From Ascidia mentula (lineage: Eukaryota; Chordata; Ascidiacea; Phlebobranchia; Ascidiidae), in NCBI GenBank assembly GCA_947561715.1, contig OX387201.1, positions 15,390,001 to 15,454,000 on the forward strand: 64,000 nucleotides of DNA, read 5' to 3'. Below the pieces are notes generated by a model. The model did not search any database. It was not told the origin of the DNA and saw only the letters and a list, made by a program, of their open reading frames with translations. A program made the translations under genes and the position numbers. Below, in pieces: positions 1 through 9,191 of the stretch; the first letter of the stretch is position 1; each line of letters starts with the position of its first letter.

Positions 1-73
1 CGAAATTCAAGTACCTACTGTGTTTGTGCGACACCTAGTGTCGCCTAAAACGAGAACGATTTATCAAACATTG
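1..73 (-). repeat. Inverted partial copy of the 360-bp repeat
   Basis: The reverse complement of the first ~73 bases matches the unit boundary of the tandem repeat near 4941-5000, including the palindromic core ACACTAGGTGT. The copy runs off the left edge. It and the array at 4941 therefore flank the Merlin remnant in inverted orientation; whether they are the ends of one element cannot be decided here. Confidence 0.75.
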
Positions 74-957
74 TTTATTTTTATCCAACATTGTTTCACT
101 GTTTACATTGTTTATCAACCCCACCTAATATCAAAATGGGGGTCTAACTTAAACTTACGAATGAACTTCTACTTCTGTGATTCAATATTTAGATGCATCC
201 CCTGTAACATTTTTATGTTTTTTAAAATTAGTTACGTGCCGCCTTTGTTTGTGACGGAGGAATACAGGGTGGGCATTCCCCGTAAACAAAACCTTTTTTA
301 TTAGAAATGCTCATATGCGTTGTAACGGTTGCTACGAATGGCACCTTTTTTAAATGAAAGGAATATTGCTTCAATTGACCATCTTAAAACGGTACATAAT
401 ATAGATCCACCCCACAGCTAATTTGTCATGTGTGGCTGTGTGAGCTTCACATAAGCTGATGAAACATAGAAATCTATGCTAAAACGTTTGTTGTTAACAA
501 ACAAATATTTGAGTTTAAATACTGCACTAAATTGTGCACAATTTGTACCGTCTACATTCGCGCATATTTCTTTGTTACAAAATTATATTGAGGATCACAA
601 ATGCTGATCCAGCTGTAAGGTGGTTCTTTAGCATTCACCTCTTAAAACCGAAGACCTGTAATTTCTATGAGCAGTAGCAATTAAGATATCAACCTCAATT
701 AAGCCATTTCCTCACTTACCTGTTGTTATTTTGTATGTTGTCATTCTCTTGCCGTGCCGAGGTGGTGGAGCGGGTGTTTGTAACACAACCCTAGGTTTTT
801 TCAATCCTAACCCTGGTTTTTGGTTAAACCCACTATTTGACAATATTTACCCTAATGATTTGTTTTCGATTGAAACCACTCACTATAACCTTTTTGCAAA
901 CGTAACTCTAATGTATTTGTGCCTGTGCAACTGATGAATGACGGCCGTCTTGCCCAG
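74..957. other. No gene seen
   Basis: AT-rich sequence with only short ORFs that show no domain signature and no paralogue in the window. I see no RNA gene or clear repeat here. Confidence 0.5.
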
Positions 958-1487
958 TCAGACAGAGACTTTCTACTGTGTAGTGATCGTCGTCAGCCAC
1001 CACCAGCAGTGATGACGGGTCGTTGCTCTCACATCTCACTTCAATCGAACAGAGAAATGTCAAAAACAACACGATGGGATTAAATCGCTTACAATATGTT
1101 TTCATTGAAAGGGTAAACTCTTTACAATTGTGTATTGAATACCAATTCATTCTGACAGAGTTGTTGTTTCGTTTAACCCAACCCATGCGGTGGTGCGTCC
1201 ACTGTACGATAGCGCGAAGATTTGAGGTTGGTCACGTGGATAAAGATCTTTTGACAAACGGCTTATCTGATCGTCGAGATGTGTTGTGTCCTAGCATCCC
1301 CGCCTGATAATTTCCTTGATATTGCATTTCTTGTACCGCAGCGTTCAATACGAGAGTAAGACGGGCCGTGACCGAAGAACAAGTGCGATGACATCAATTG
1401 CGAGACGACATTGTTTCAACCTATTATGCCATCAGTGCTGCAGGTGACTGACGACAGTCACCATAAAGTAGAAAAGTCTCTGCCTGA
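958..1487. repeat. Pair of inverted ~40-bp arms
   Basis: Bases 958-996 are the near reverse complement of 1448-1487, sharing the cores CTGACGAC and AGTAGAAA..GTCTCTG. A related sequence in direct orientation to the second arm occurs at about 2804-2845, inside the hairpin loop described below. Such arms suggest remains of a small inverted-repeat (MITE-like) element of roughly 0.5 kb. No coding sequence lies between the arms. Confidence 0.55.
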
Positions 1488-1559
1488 TGTTGCACAATCC
1501 AAAGCTTCGTTACGGTTGTAAAATGATTATGATTAGGACTTTCAACTGAAAATAACACA

Positions 1560-1660
1560 TTAGGGTTATGATTTTCAAACAAAATAACAGGGTTAGGGCG
1601 AAAAAAACGAGGGTTAGGGGTTTTTGGCCCAAACTTCAGGGTTGGGATTCCCAGACAGAC
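1560..1660. repeat. Degenerate telomere-like G-rich repeats
   Basis: Four irregularly spaced motifs resembling TTAGGG/AGGGTTAGGG occur within about 100 bases, separated by AT-rich spacers. This could be a decayed interstitial telomeric stretch, a transposon-borne motif or chance. Confidence 0.35.
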
Positions 1661-2747
1661 GGCAGCGATACATTAATGAGTGAATCCAACCGTAATGTCC
1701 TGCAACCGGTCATTTACACCTGCAGCTGGAGCCAACTTCTACCAGTACGCATGCATCCCCCAATTGTAGATTTACCAGGCCACCATGGATACCCCCTCTC
1801 AACCCTCAAAGAAATTTTATCACACATCCACCAATTCTTCGTAACCCTTTACACCGACCAACATCTCCCTGAAGACGTTGTACTGTACATTTTTCGGTTC
1901 GATTCGTTGTTGGGGGTATTGCACTCATGTTTCCTTAGCCTTGATCTGAAAGCATGACCTTCCTCACAGTGTGGGTATGTAGAACAGAATATTTTGCTTT
2001 TGGGAAAATCGTCCTCAATGTCTATTTAAAATGGAATCCATTGGACTTGTATTACCCATGTTTGAACACATCACCTGCACAATACTTACGATGCAAAATC
2101 AGGGACTGTAGAAAAACATACAGGCGAAAAATCATGAAAAAAAAGCAATTTGCCTAAAGCGCTTTCTCCACTGGAGAAAAAGAAATTATCCCCACAAAGG
2201 ATTACGGCACTCCCACCATCTTTGACATTGGTTTTGGAATGAGTAAATGTTATCTTTCCTTGTTACTAATAACCTTTGCTGGAGGCTCATTTACTATCAT
2301 CAAACCTAGAAAAAGGCGCCTTCTACAGTTCATGTGATAGCGTAAATTGTTTCGTCTAGCCTGCCTGCGTTTCGGTCTAGCGTTTGGTCATTAATTCATT
2401 CAATATATTCTATTCTGATTTAATTGTATACGAGACTCATGCAATGCTAGCTCTATAGCACTATACTGTTTGGATTCACAAGGCTTAAAAAGAAGGGACA
2501 ACTGAGAATTTTTTTTCTGGATAAAGTACAAGGGAGCCGGGTCTGCTGACTCGAGGCATATTTGCCTTGACGGACGATAAACTAATGTGAGGTTCACCTT
2601 AGGGTCTTTAGCCTTCATCATGTCGTGTTGAAGTGTACGAACAGCGACTCCACGCTTACATTGCATAATTACAAAGGGTTGATCTACACAACATCAGCAC
2701 GTACGACTAATATATAAACAATATATTTTCCGTGTAAGCTACAAACA
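1661..2747. other. No gene seen
   Basis: Several ORFs of 67-129 codons overlap here on both strands, but none shows a recognisable domain, splice-site support or a paralogue. Treated as non-coding or decayed transposon sequence. Confidence 0.45.
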
Positions 2748-2895
2748 GGTCTCATCAGTGCAGTTCGTGTGACTATCAGACGAATTTGCTGACCGAATAT
2801 GTTGATGACGGTGATCACCACAAAGTGGAAGTCTTTGCTTGGCCGTTTGGTCAGCAAAGTCGTCTGATAGTCACACCAGCTGCACTGATAAGACC
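2748..2895. repeat. Long hairpin, 47-bp arms
   Basis: Arm 2748-2794 is the near-perfect reverse complement of arm 2849-2895 (both contain GTGTGACTATCAGACGA or its complement), with a 54-nt loop. The loop carries the motif shared with the inverted pair at 958-1487. It could be the end region of a foldback/MITE element or a recent inverted duplication. Confidence 0.75.
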
Positions 2896-3185
2896 TTCCA
2901 GATCGAAACACTGGCCATCTGTATTTCCCGAAACTACCCCAACACGATACCCCCTACTCGTCGACCCTATCCGCTCTACTGAAAACCTCTTTAACCCACA
3001 TAATTTGGAAGACAAGAAACCGCATCAAACACGACCAGCGCCCTCTGAAATACATCCCTAATCACCTCATCCGATCATTTAAATCCTCTATTGCTTTAAG
3101 ACTTGCTATCCAACGTCACAAGGAAAACCCCTCTCTCGAAAGCGTCCTGGCCGACGTCAAGAATAATATAACCCAATTTTGGTAA
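2892..3185 (+). pseudogene. Possible LINE-type ORF C-terminal tail
   Basis: An open frame of about 97 codons begins straight after a stop codon and ends at TAA 3183-3185; it has no plausible own start. It reads IIWKTRNRI in the middle, followed by a basic, helix-rich tail (LRLAIQRHKENPSLESVL). A W-K-x-R-N motif near the end of an ORF is seen in C-terminal tails of non-LTR retrotransposon reverse transcriptases, so a truncated LINE remnant is the best guess. No RT core or endonuclease is visible nearby. It could also be an unrelated open stretch. Confidence 0.3.
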
Positions 3186-3203
3186 CCCTCTCTCCACCCC
3201 CCT

Positions 3204-4394
3204 TTGACAAACAACCAAAATGCGTTGTTAGATGTAAATCTACGCGAGCTTGCTCGATTAGGGGTTTTGCATGATTTGGAAAAGGGAATTTTATTTTGTA
3301 GAGAGCAGGGAATTTTATCCACCGAGGCTACATGCCCGCAATGTCATTCACAAATGCGGGAAGTTCAGTGGGAGCGTTGCAATGACAGACGAATTTGGAG
3401 GTGTCCAGTCAGGGTAAGATGTGTTTTAGGATTATGGTAGTGTTCTTCCTAGGCAATGAGTAAAAATTTATTTTTAACCTAAACTATTTCAAAGGACTGT
3501 CGACGAACAAGTTCTATAAGAAAGGGCTCATTTCTTGAAAAGAGCCACCTATCCATTAATCAGGTTATTATCATAATGTACTTTTGGACGTTAGAAGTAC
3601 CTCAAGACGTGATCATGAAAGAGGCTTCGATTTCAAATAAAGTGTGCATTGACTGGTGCAACTTTATTCGCGAGGTAACATTGACAATGGAATTGTGACA
3701 TGGCTGCTGGCAGTTATACTGTGGTATTAACACACAAACAGATTTGTACGGAAGACCTGCTACGGCAACCAAATGTGATTGAGGGCCGGGCCACATCGTT
3801 GCTATAGACGAAAGTCTGGTGGCCAGAAGAAAAGCAGGTTCGAACGCCCAAGCGCGACCTGTCAGGAAGCAATGGGTTTTTGGGGGGGTAGATCTGACAA
3901 CCAAGTAAGACTACCATACATTCACCCTTCTTTGCTTTAAATGTTTCTCCTGTCAGGAACTGTTTCATTGAGTTGGTGGCTCAACGCGACCGGGCTACCC
4001 TTGAAGACGTAATTACCAGGAAAATAGCGGCTGGCACCGAAATTAGGTATGACCAGTGGGCTGCCTACAACAACATATCTCGTATGTTACAAAAAGAAGA
4101 CCTCTTGTTCAATGCACTTACACTAAGTTTTATCTTGCAGACTTGCCTCAGCAATAAGTACATCGCACGGTGAACCACTCGTATTTGTTTGTGGCGCCTG
4201 ACGGGGTTCATACTAATGATATTGAAAGCCTGTGGTGCGACTGCAAAAGAAAATTCAAGCGAATGAATGGAGCTTATCGGGACTTCATTCCTTCGTACAT
4301 TGATGAGTGGCTTTGGCGACGAAAAAGGGACAAATCTCTTTACTTCGCTGATTTAATTCGTGCCATCGCATCGAACCCACGTTACCAAGTGTGA
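3204..4394 (+). pseudogene. Merlin (IS1016/ISXO2-like) transposase remnant
   Basis: Pieces of an ISXO2-like DDE transposase appear in order. Residues around 3330-3416 hold the zinc-ribbon-like CPQC pair. At 3494-3700 comes a segment with the R-R-T-S..G-S-F-F/L motif. At about 3780-3905 is the first catalytic block (AIDESLVARRK, then QWVFGG). At 3954-4110 is the second Asp block (YDQWAAY). At 4158-4394 is NHSYLFVAPDGVHTNDIES with the third acidic residue. Merlin elements are the eukaryotic relatives of IS1016. Pieces are joined by plausible GT..AG introns (for example donor 3416, acceptor 3493), but at least one in-frame stop (TAA near 4157) and frame breaks around 3700 and 4110 remain. I read it as a decayed copy; unrecognised introns could explain some breaks. 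Confidence 0.8.
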
Positions 4395-4940
4395 TTCTAC
4401 ATCACATTTGCTCTATGGAGCAACATTAAACTCATCCTTACAGAAAGAAACATAAATACTTAAACTAGTTTTTTTTTCGTCAAACATTTACGTATTACAT
4501 TGCTTTAGGTGCAAGAAAAAGACGGAAAAAATGAAGCAGCAGGCAACGGCAATTGACCAAGAAGATATGCAGGCAGAAAAAAAATCGTAAAAAATAAATA
4601 AAATCGAAGTCAAGCATTTCAAAAAATATATATCGTGATTAGTATGAGATGAAGGGTATTTACACAGGAGATGTCGCCGATGTAAAACCGAAAATTAGTC
4701 AACAAAAATGATTTTCTGCGATGCAAGGTATTTTCAAAATTTAGTGTAAATCCTAAGCCAGTAGATGTCGCGCAAAACAAAGCCAAAAGGCGTTGCCAAA
4801 AAACAACTAATTGCGAAGCCCCATCACTGTATTTCTATGCAAGCAATTGTCTTTATCGGGAAATGCCCTTCTCGAACTTCTGCGTAACAGAGCATATTTG
4901 TGTGCAACAATGCAAAGAGTGCCGGGGTTTCGTTGCGCAA
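4395..4940. other. No gene seen
   Basis: AT-rich sequence with poly-A runs downstream of the Merlin remnant. No coding signature; possibly the 3' non-coding part of that element. Confidence 0.5.
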
Positions 4941-6058
4941 ATCGTCCTTGTTCTAAACGCTACTAGGTGTCGCACAAACACAGTAGGTACTTGAATTTCG
5001 GTGGACGGTAAAGGAGAAAGATAGACCTTCCACACGATGCATCAACCGACCCAATGGGGTCTCTACTTTCCACGCTACGACCCATCGAATATGTGGTGCT
5101 GAAAGTACACATGGTCGGTTTCGGCCTTTTTGCGTGTATACGAGCGAAATAACTGGGGGTCTTTGATGGGGTCCCAACTCAAAAGTGAAGGCTGCTGCAA
5201 GCTGAAATTTGGTACGCTTTGTCACAAAGGACATGTCTTTCGATCGATGCAAGTTTCGATTCGATTGGTTGTTTGCTTGTGACGTCACAATGTTTCGTAA
5301 ATCGTCCTTGTTCTAAACGACACTAGGTGTCGCACAAACGCAGTAGGTACTTGAATTTCGGTGGACGGTAAAGTAGAAGGTTAGACCTTCCACACGATGC
5401 ATCAACCGACCCTATGGGGTCTCTACTTTCCACGCTACGACCCATCGAATATGTGGTGCTAAAAGTACACATGGTCGGTTTCGGCCTTTTTGCGTGTATA
5501 CGAGCGAATTAGCTGGGGGTCTTTGATGGGGTTCCAACTCAAAAGTAAAGGCTGCTGCAAGCTGAAATTTGGTACGCTATTTCACAAAGGACATGTCTTT
5601 CGATCGCTCCAAATTTCGATTCGATAAGTAGTTTGCTTGTGACGTCACAATGTTTCGTAAATCGTCCTTGTTCTAAACGACACTAGGTGTCGCACAAACA
5701 CAGTAGGTACTTAAATTTTGGTGGACGGTAAAGTAGAAAGATAGACCTTCCACACGATGCATCAACCGACCCTATGGGGTCTCTACTTTCCACGCTACGA
5801 CCCATCGAATATGTGGTGCTAAAAGTACACATGGTCGGTTTCGGCCTTTTTGCGTGTATACGAGCGAAATAACTGGGGGTCTTTGATGGGGTCCCAACTC
5901 AAAAGTGAAGGCTGCTGCAAGCTGAAATTTGGTACGCTTTGTCACAAAGGACATGTCTTTCGATCTCTCCCAATTTCGATTCGATAAGTAGTTTGCTTGT
6001 GACGTCACAATGTTTCGTAAATCGTCCTTGTTCTAAACGACACTAGGTGTCGCACAAT
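4941..6058. repeat. Tandem repeat, exact 360-bp period, 3.1 copies
   Basis: Units start at 4941, 5301 and 5661 with a fourth partial start at 6021. The spacing is exactly 360 bp each time and units differ at only a few positions. Each starts ATCGTCCTTGTTCTAAACG, followed by the palindrome ACACTAGGTGT. Minus-strand frames in units 1 and 3 stay open for 111 and 78 codons. Unit 2 has a stop in the same frame, so I do not call a protein. This is satellite-like or a tandemly amplified transposon terminus. Confidence 0.9.
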
Positions 6059-6450
6059 CGAAATATGTCTTTAAACCTAACTTTGGTGTAAAGTATGGGA
6101 TCAGACCTTTCTGATGATGCCACAATGGACACTATTGGACCAGTGGTTTTTGCTCTATGAGCCTGACAATTTGTCGTGGTAAAAATAGTACATGTTGTTT
6201 GTTGTGTTTTTTCGTAATAACCACGGTCTTCTTTGGCGTGTTTGCTTAAGAAGGCATTTAACAAATCAGTAATAGTCACACAACGCAAGCAGGTTACTTG
6301 TGAGAGTTTTAAATTTTCATCAAACAACATTTTTGTTTTGTGGGTGTTGTACCTTAGGGAGTATGCTATTGCAGTTCGTTGACGGGCGTAGCGCGTATAG
6401 AGAGGTAAACTTCGAAGTGTTGTAAATTTCGTTACGTCATAGGTGATGAC
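6059..6450. repeat. Diverged further unit of the 360-bp repeat
   Basis: After 6058 the sequence keeps the order of landmarks of the 360-bp unit (GGT..AAAGTA, AGACCTT, a GTGGT..AAA.AGTACA block, a TTACGTCA/TGACGTCA block near 6435) but with heavy substitution. A last trace, GTGGTGCTAAAAGTACAC, is seen at 6542-6559. The array therefore has an old and a recently homogenised part. Confidence 0.55.
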
Positions 6451-6599
6451 GTCATTTTTGGCATGGTAACTCGTAAGGTGTCATTTAACATTCGTGTGAA
6501 GTTTCAGGTTTGTAGTGCTAGGGATAGCTGAGATATTAGGTGTGGTGCTAAAAGTACACCAGACCCTAATATTCATGATGATATTACGGCTTTTAAATC

Positions 6600-6695
6600 T
6601 TCGAATGGCAGTCTATCGAAATGCGCAACTTGTCGATTATCATAGGCTATACATAAACTAGAGTTCAAACAGTTATGCCTGCAATTATTTTATAG
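6600..6695 (+). repeat. Upstream block shared by paralogues A, B and C
   Basis: The block around 6601-6660 (TCGAATGGCAGTCTATCG and onward) recurs at about 8887-8945 and, slightly changed, at about 27812-27880. It marks the 5' side of each of three tandemly duplicated receptor genes and may hold promoter or first-exon sequence that I could not resolve. No convincing signal-peptide exon was found in any copy. Confidence 0.6.
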
Positions 6696-8660
6696 GTTAG
6701 CCAGCAAGTACGTAAACAAATATTTTGGAATGATGGAATGTGCAAGTTTGAGGTAGGCTCTATACCATAAACAAGTCTAAAGTTTTACCACATAAATATG
6801 TTTTACCAAAGAGCATTTGACTTGCTGGATGTTATGGCAGACTATGCACTAAAAGTAAATATTGTACAGGGTGAACCAGTTCGCCTTCTGTTGCACAATG
6901 GCTCTGGCTTTATATCTGGTTTCTGTAGTCCAAAAGAATTCTACAATCCAACAGAACACAAGTGTGTGCAATGTATTGGTAAATTTAGCAATTGTTGCCG
7001 AAATACTTTGGAGAAATGTCTTTTCACCAGGTAGGTTATTGCACCAACTGTTACAAAAAAAATGCTTTCTGTTGATTAACATAGGTATTCCGTTGCTGTG
7101 GATATAAACATACATAAAATATCTTAACACACTACATAGCCAACAAAAGGTGTTTGCCCAATTACTGCAATGTAAATCAGACCAAATATAAAGAGGTACC
7201 CCCACCTCCTAGCATCTTTATTGGAATAATATGTCTCCCCATTAGGGTAGGATTAATTCTTTCGATTTTTACTTGCAAGGGTATTTCTATACTACAAGTC
7301 TGTTTTTGTTGATCATTTGTCTGTAGTAAATCACATTTGAAATGATATGGCTCTAACTAAAAAAGTAGCTTTTTCCTACAGGATCAGCCTAACTTATCAG
7401 GAATATAGATTTCTCCCCTTGGGCATCTTCAGTTCCTTGAAGTAAACACAATATATTATTTAAAAATGTCTGAAAAACAACAACAGAAAAGAAAGTAAAT
7501 TGTTACTGATGCTGCCAGGCATATTTTATTGCTTAATACTGCTCTTCTGGCAAACTTTATTTACGTTTCTCAACGTTTCGGCTGTTATGCAGCAGCCTTC
7601 ATCAGGAGGAAGAATGTAAGTTTAACACAGTGGACACATTTGAGGCACATAAACAAAAACGCTACAAAAGAAAGAAGAAGTGAAAAAGCGATAAGGGCGA
7701 ACACACCTGCACTGTATACTTATCATTAACCGCCTGTTTTATCACGGTTTTTGGAGTGCGTGATGTCTATCGGCATAATTTTTCTCTAGCAAGTGTAGCT
7801 ACACAAGTGGAAACAGAGTTTGTTTCTAGTCATTGAGTGATGACGCATGCATGTTAATGTTCAACGACTCTAAAAACATCCTCTTGTACCTATTGGACTC
7901 GCGTTCCAAAGTGATCGTTCTTGTGAAGTCCACCGCATGTCCTGATTCGGCCGCATGTTGAGAAAGAGCCGTTTTATCCTCATGGTTTCTCACGTCCCTT
8001 TGGTGCTCTTTTAACCTTGTTCTTAGCGCACGGCCAGTTTCACCAATGTATACGCTGCTGCAACCACCGCAGGGAATGCTGTAGACCACACCCCTCGTGT
8101 CGAGCTTGTCGTGCATGCGGTCTTTTGGGTGCGATATTAAGGAACGCAGGGTGACGGCTGGGCGTTGAAAAACCTGAATATTGAAGTCGCCAAGCAGGCG
8201 TTTTAAAGTTTCCGAAAGTTTAGAAATATACGGTAGTACAACAGAAAAGAAAGGGCTAGGTCTGCATCTGCAGTTTTGATTAGATCCCAATTTTTCAATA
8301 TTTGAAGTCGGTTTTGATATCCAGTTTTGGTGATCACCATGAATAACTGCGATGACCTATGTAAACTCCTGAAAAACATAACATTGGGTGTAAAGCCCTT
8401 CATCTGCAGTTTTGGTTAAATCCCAATATTTCAATTTTTGAAGTCAGTTTGAAAAGATATGGTTTATGTATAGAGAGGAATGCCAGGCTTATTGGCTGAT
8501 TTCATCACCCAATACATCTCAACCACTTGCTGCAAATGAAACTTTTCCAACCGAAGCAACCATGATATCAGCTAATATAAGTGGAGGCAACAAAATAACC
8601 ACAGCTCCTCGCTCAGAGCAACCAATACCAACAACAACAACAAATATTGAAAAATGGAAG
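6696..8660 (+). CDS. Receptor paralogue A (TNFR-like module, truncated)
   Basis: Three exons are supported by phase and conservation with paralogues B and C: 6696-6752 (19 codons, VSQQVRKQIFWNDGMCKFE), 6870-7030 and 8474-8660. Exon 2 encodes the cysteine-rich module: GFCSPKEFYNPTEHKCVQC, then FSNCCRNTLEKC. Exon 3 encodes a Ser/Thr/Pro-rich stalk with N-glycosylation sequons NTS, NET and NIS. The C-x-x-x-E-F-Y-N..C-x-x-C spacing recalls the single-module BCMA/TACI type of TNF receptor. That is inference only. After 8660 there is no TM exon; the sequence passes directly into the 5' flank of paralogue B, so A is 3'-truncated, makes a secreted product, or splices into B. Its intron 2 carries a Penelope insertion. 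The first exon is not identified. Confidence 0.6.
7480..7495. repeat. Left target-site duplication of Penelope-like insertion
   Basis: ACAACAGAAAAGAAAG is repeated exactly at 8238-8253. The paralogous site in gene C (near 28765-28780) has one copy and no insertion. Confidence 0.9.
7561..7606 (-). ncRNA. Hammerhead ribozyme-like motif (Penelope terminal)
   Basis: On the minus strand the order is CTGATGA, a GC-rich stem II (GGCTGCTGCATAACAGCC), GAAA, a short stem III (CGTT-GAGA-AACG) and TA at the expected cleavage position. This is the conserved hammerhead core. Stem I pairing with flanks is weak by eye, as in the minimal hammerheads reported from Penelope elements. Confidence 0.75.
7826..8237 (-). 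pseudogene. Penelope GIY-YIG endonuclease fragment
   Basis: On the minus strand the frame is open from the element's truncated 5' end to the stop near 7826. It shows LPYISKLSETLKRLL (the linker after the RT), then GVVYSIPCGGCSSVYIGETG, which is the GIY-YIG-type core with the Cys motif typical of Penelope elements, then R..R..EH and the catalytic-region E in LERESNRYKRMFLES. The domain itself looks intact. It nicks DNA to start integration in full elements. An upstream Met in host-derived sequence (8290) is accidental. The piece cannot act alone because the RT is absent. Confidence 0.9.
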
Positions 8661-9191
8661 GTACAGTTGCTCAAATGTCTGAAATTTTGAGAGCAGGCTG
8701 TGTTTTGACTGCCGTAAAAACGTATTACAGAACAAATTATCAAGCTTGTTAGAAAGAAAACCTGAAAGGGTAAAGTAAAGTAAGCTTTTGGTTTAAATTT
8801 TGTAAATTGTTTGGTTTAGACTGCGATGGTACTCGTACATTTCTAAGTGGTATACCATAAAACAGTGGTTATTACGGCTTTCAAATCCTCGAATGGCAGT
8901 CTATCGAAATGCGCAACTTGTCGATTATCATAGGCTATACATAACTTAGGGTTCAACGTAACTTTTCTCAGTTGGTCGATATAATGCCATGGCATGGGCT
9001 ACGAATATATACATGTGTTTGCACTTTTGTGTTCAAATTTGATCTAACTGCTAATAAAATTACTGCAACCGAACGGTCAAATATTTAGATATACAACAAA
9101 AATTTAGAATACTGTTTGCCCCACTGTTTCTTCGACCAGAGGCTGTAAAACCTGTATTTACAAAACAGTTATGCCTGCAATTATTTTATAG
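8661..9191. other. Junction of paralogues A and B, 5' flank of B
   Basis: Sequence from about 8766 (AAAGTAAAGTAAGCTTTTGG) matches the 5' flank of paralogue C starting near 27545, showing where the duplicated segment of B begins. A Cys-rich stretch at about 9110-9170 (NTVCPTVSSTRGCKTC) is identical in C and might be an exon, but its splice sites are unclear. Confidence 0.5.

Larger units (their letters stand above)
7496..8237 (-). mobile_element. 5'-truncated Penelope-like retroelement
   Basis: A 742-bp insertion on the minus strand, bracketed by a 16-bp target-site duplication (7480-7495 and 8238-8253). The homologous intron of paralogue C lacks it. It holds the C-terminal GIY-YIG endonuclease region of a Penelope polyprotein (7826-8237) and, downstream in the element's sense, a hammerhead-like motif (7561-7606). 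Penelope-like elements encode an RT fused to a GIY-YIG nuclease, and many carry hammerhead motifs in their terminal repeats. The RT is missing, as expected for 5' truncation during target-primed integration. Confidence 0.9.

Noticed and set aside
4953..6008. Minus-strand ORFs of 111 and 78 codons in the 360-bp repeat
   Set aside because: The same frame is stopped in the middle unit and badly changed in the fourth, so no coding constraint is shown.
4941..6058. CRISPR array or rDNA-type spacer
   Set aside because: Units are 360 bp with no unique spacers, and the sequence context is eukaryotic with introns and transposons.
6849..7205. 118-codon minus-strand ORF opposite the receptor module exon
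   Set aside because: Antisense to a conserved exon with clean splice sites; no domain recognised.
8203..8690. Short ORFs across the Penelope right junction
   Set aside because: They cross the insertion boundary and mix host and element sequence, so they are accidental. The ORF start at 8290 for the endonuclease is likewise host sequence.
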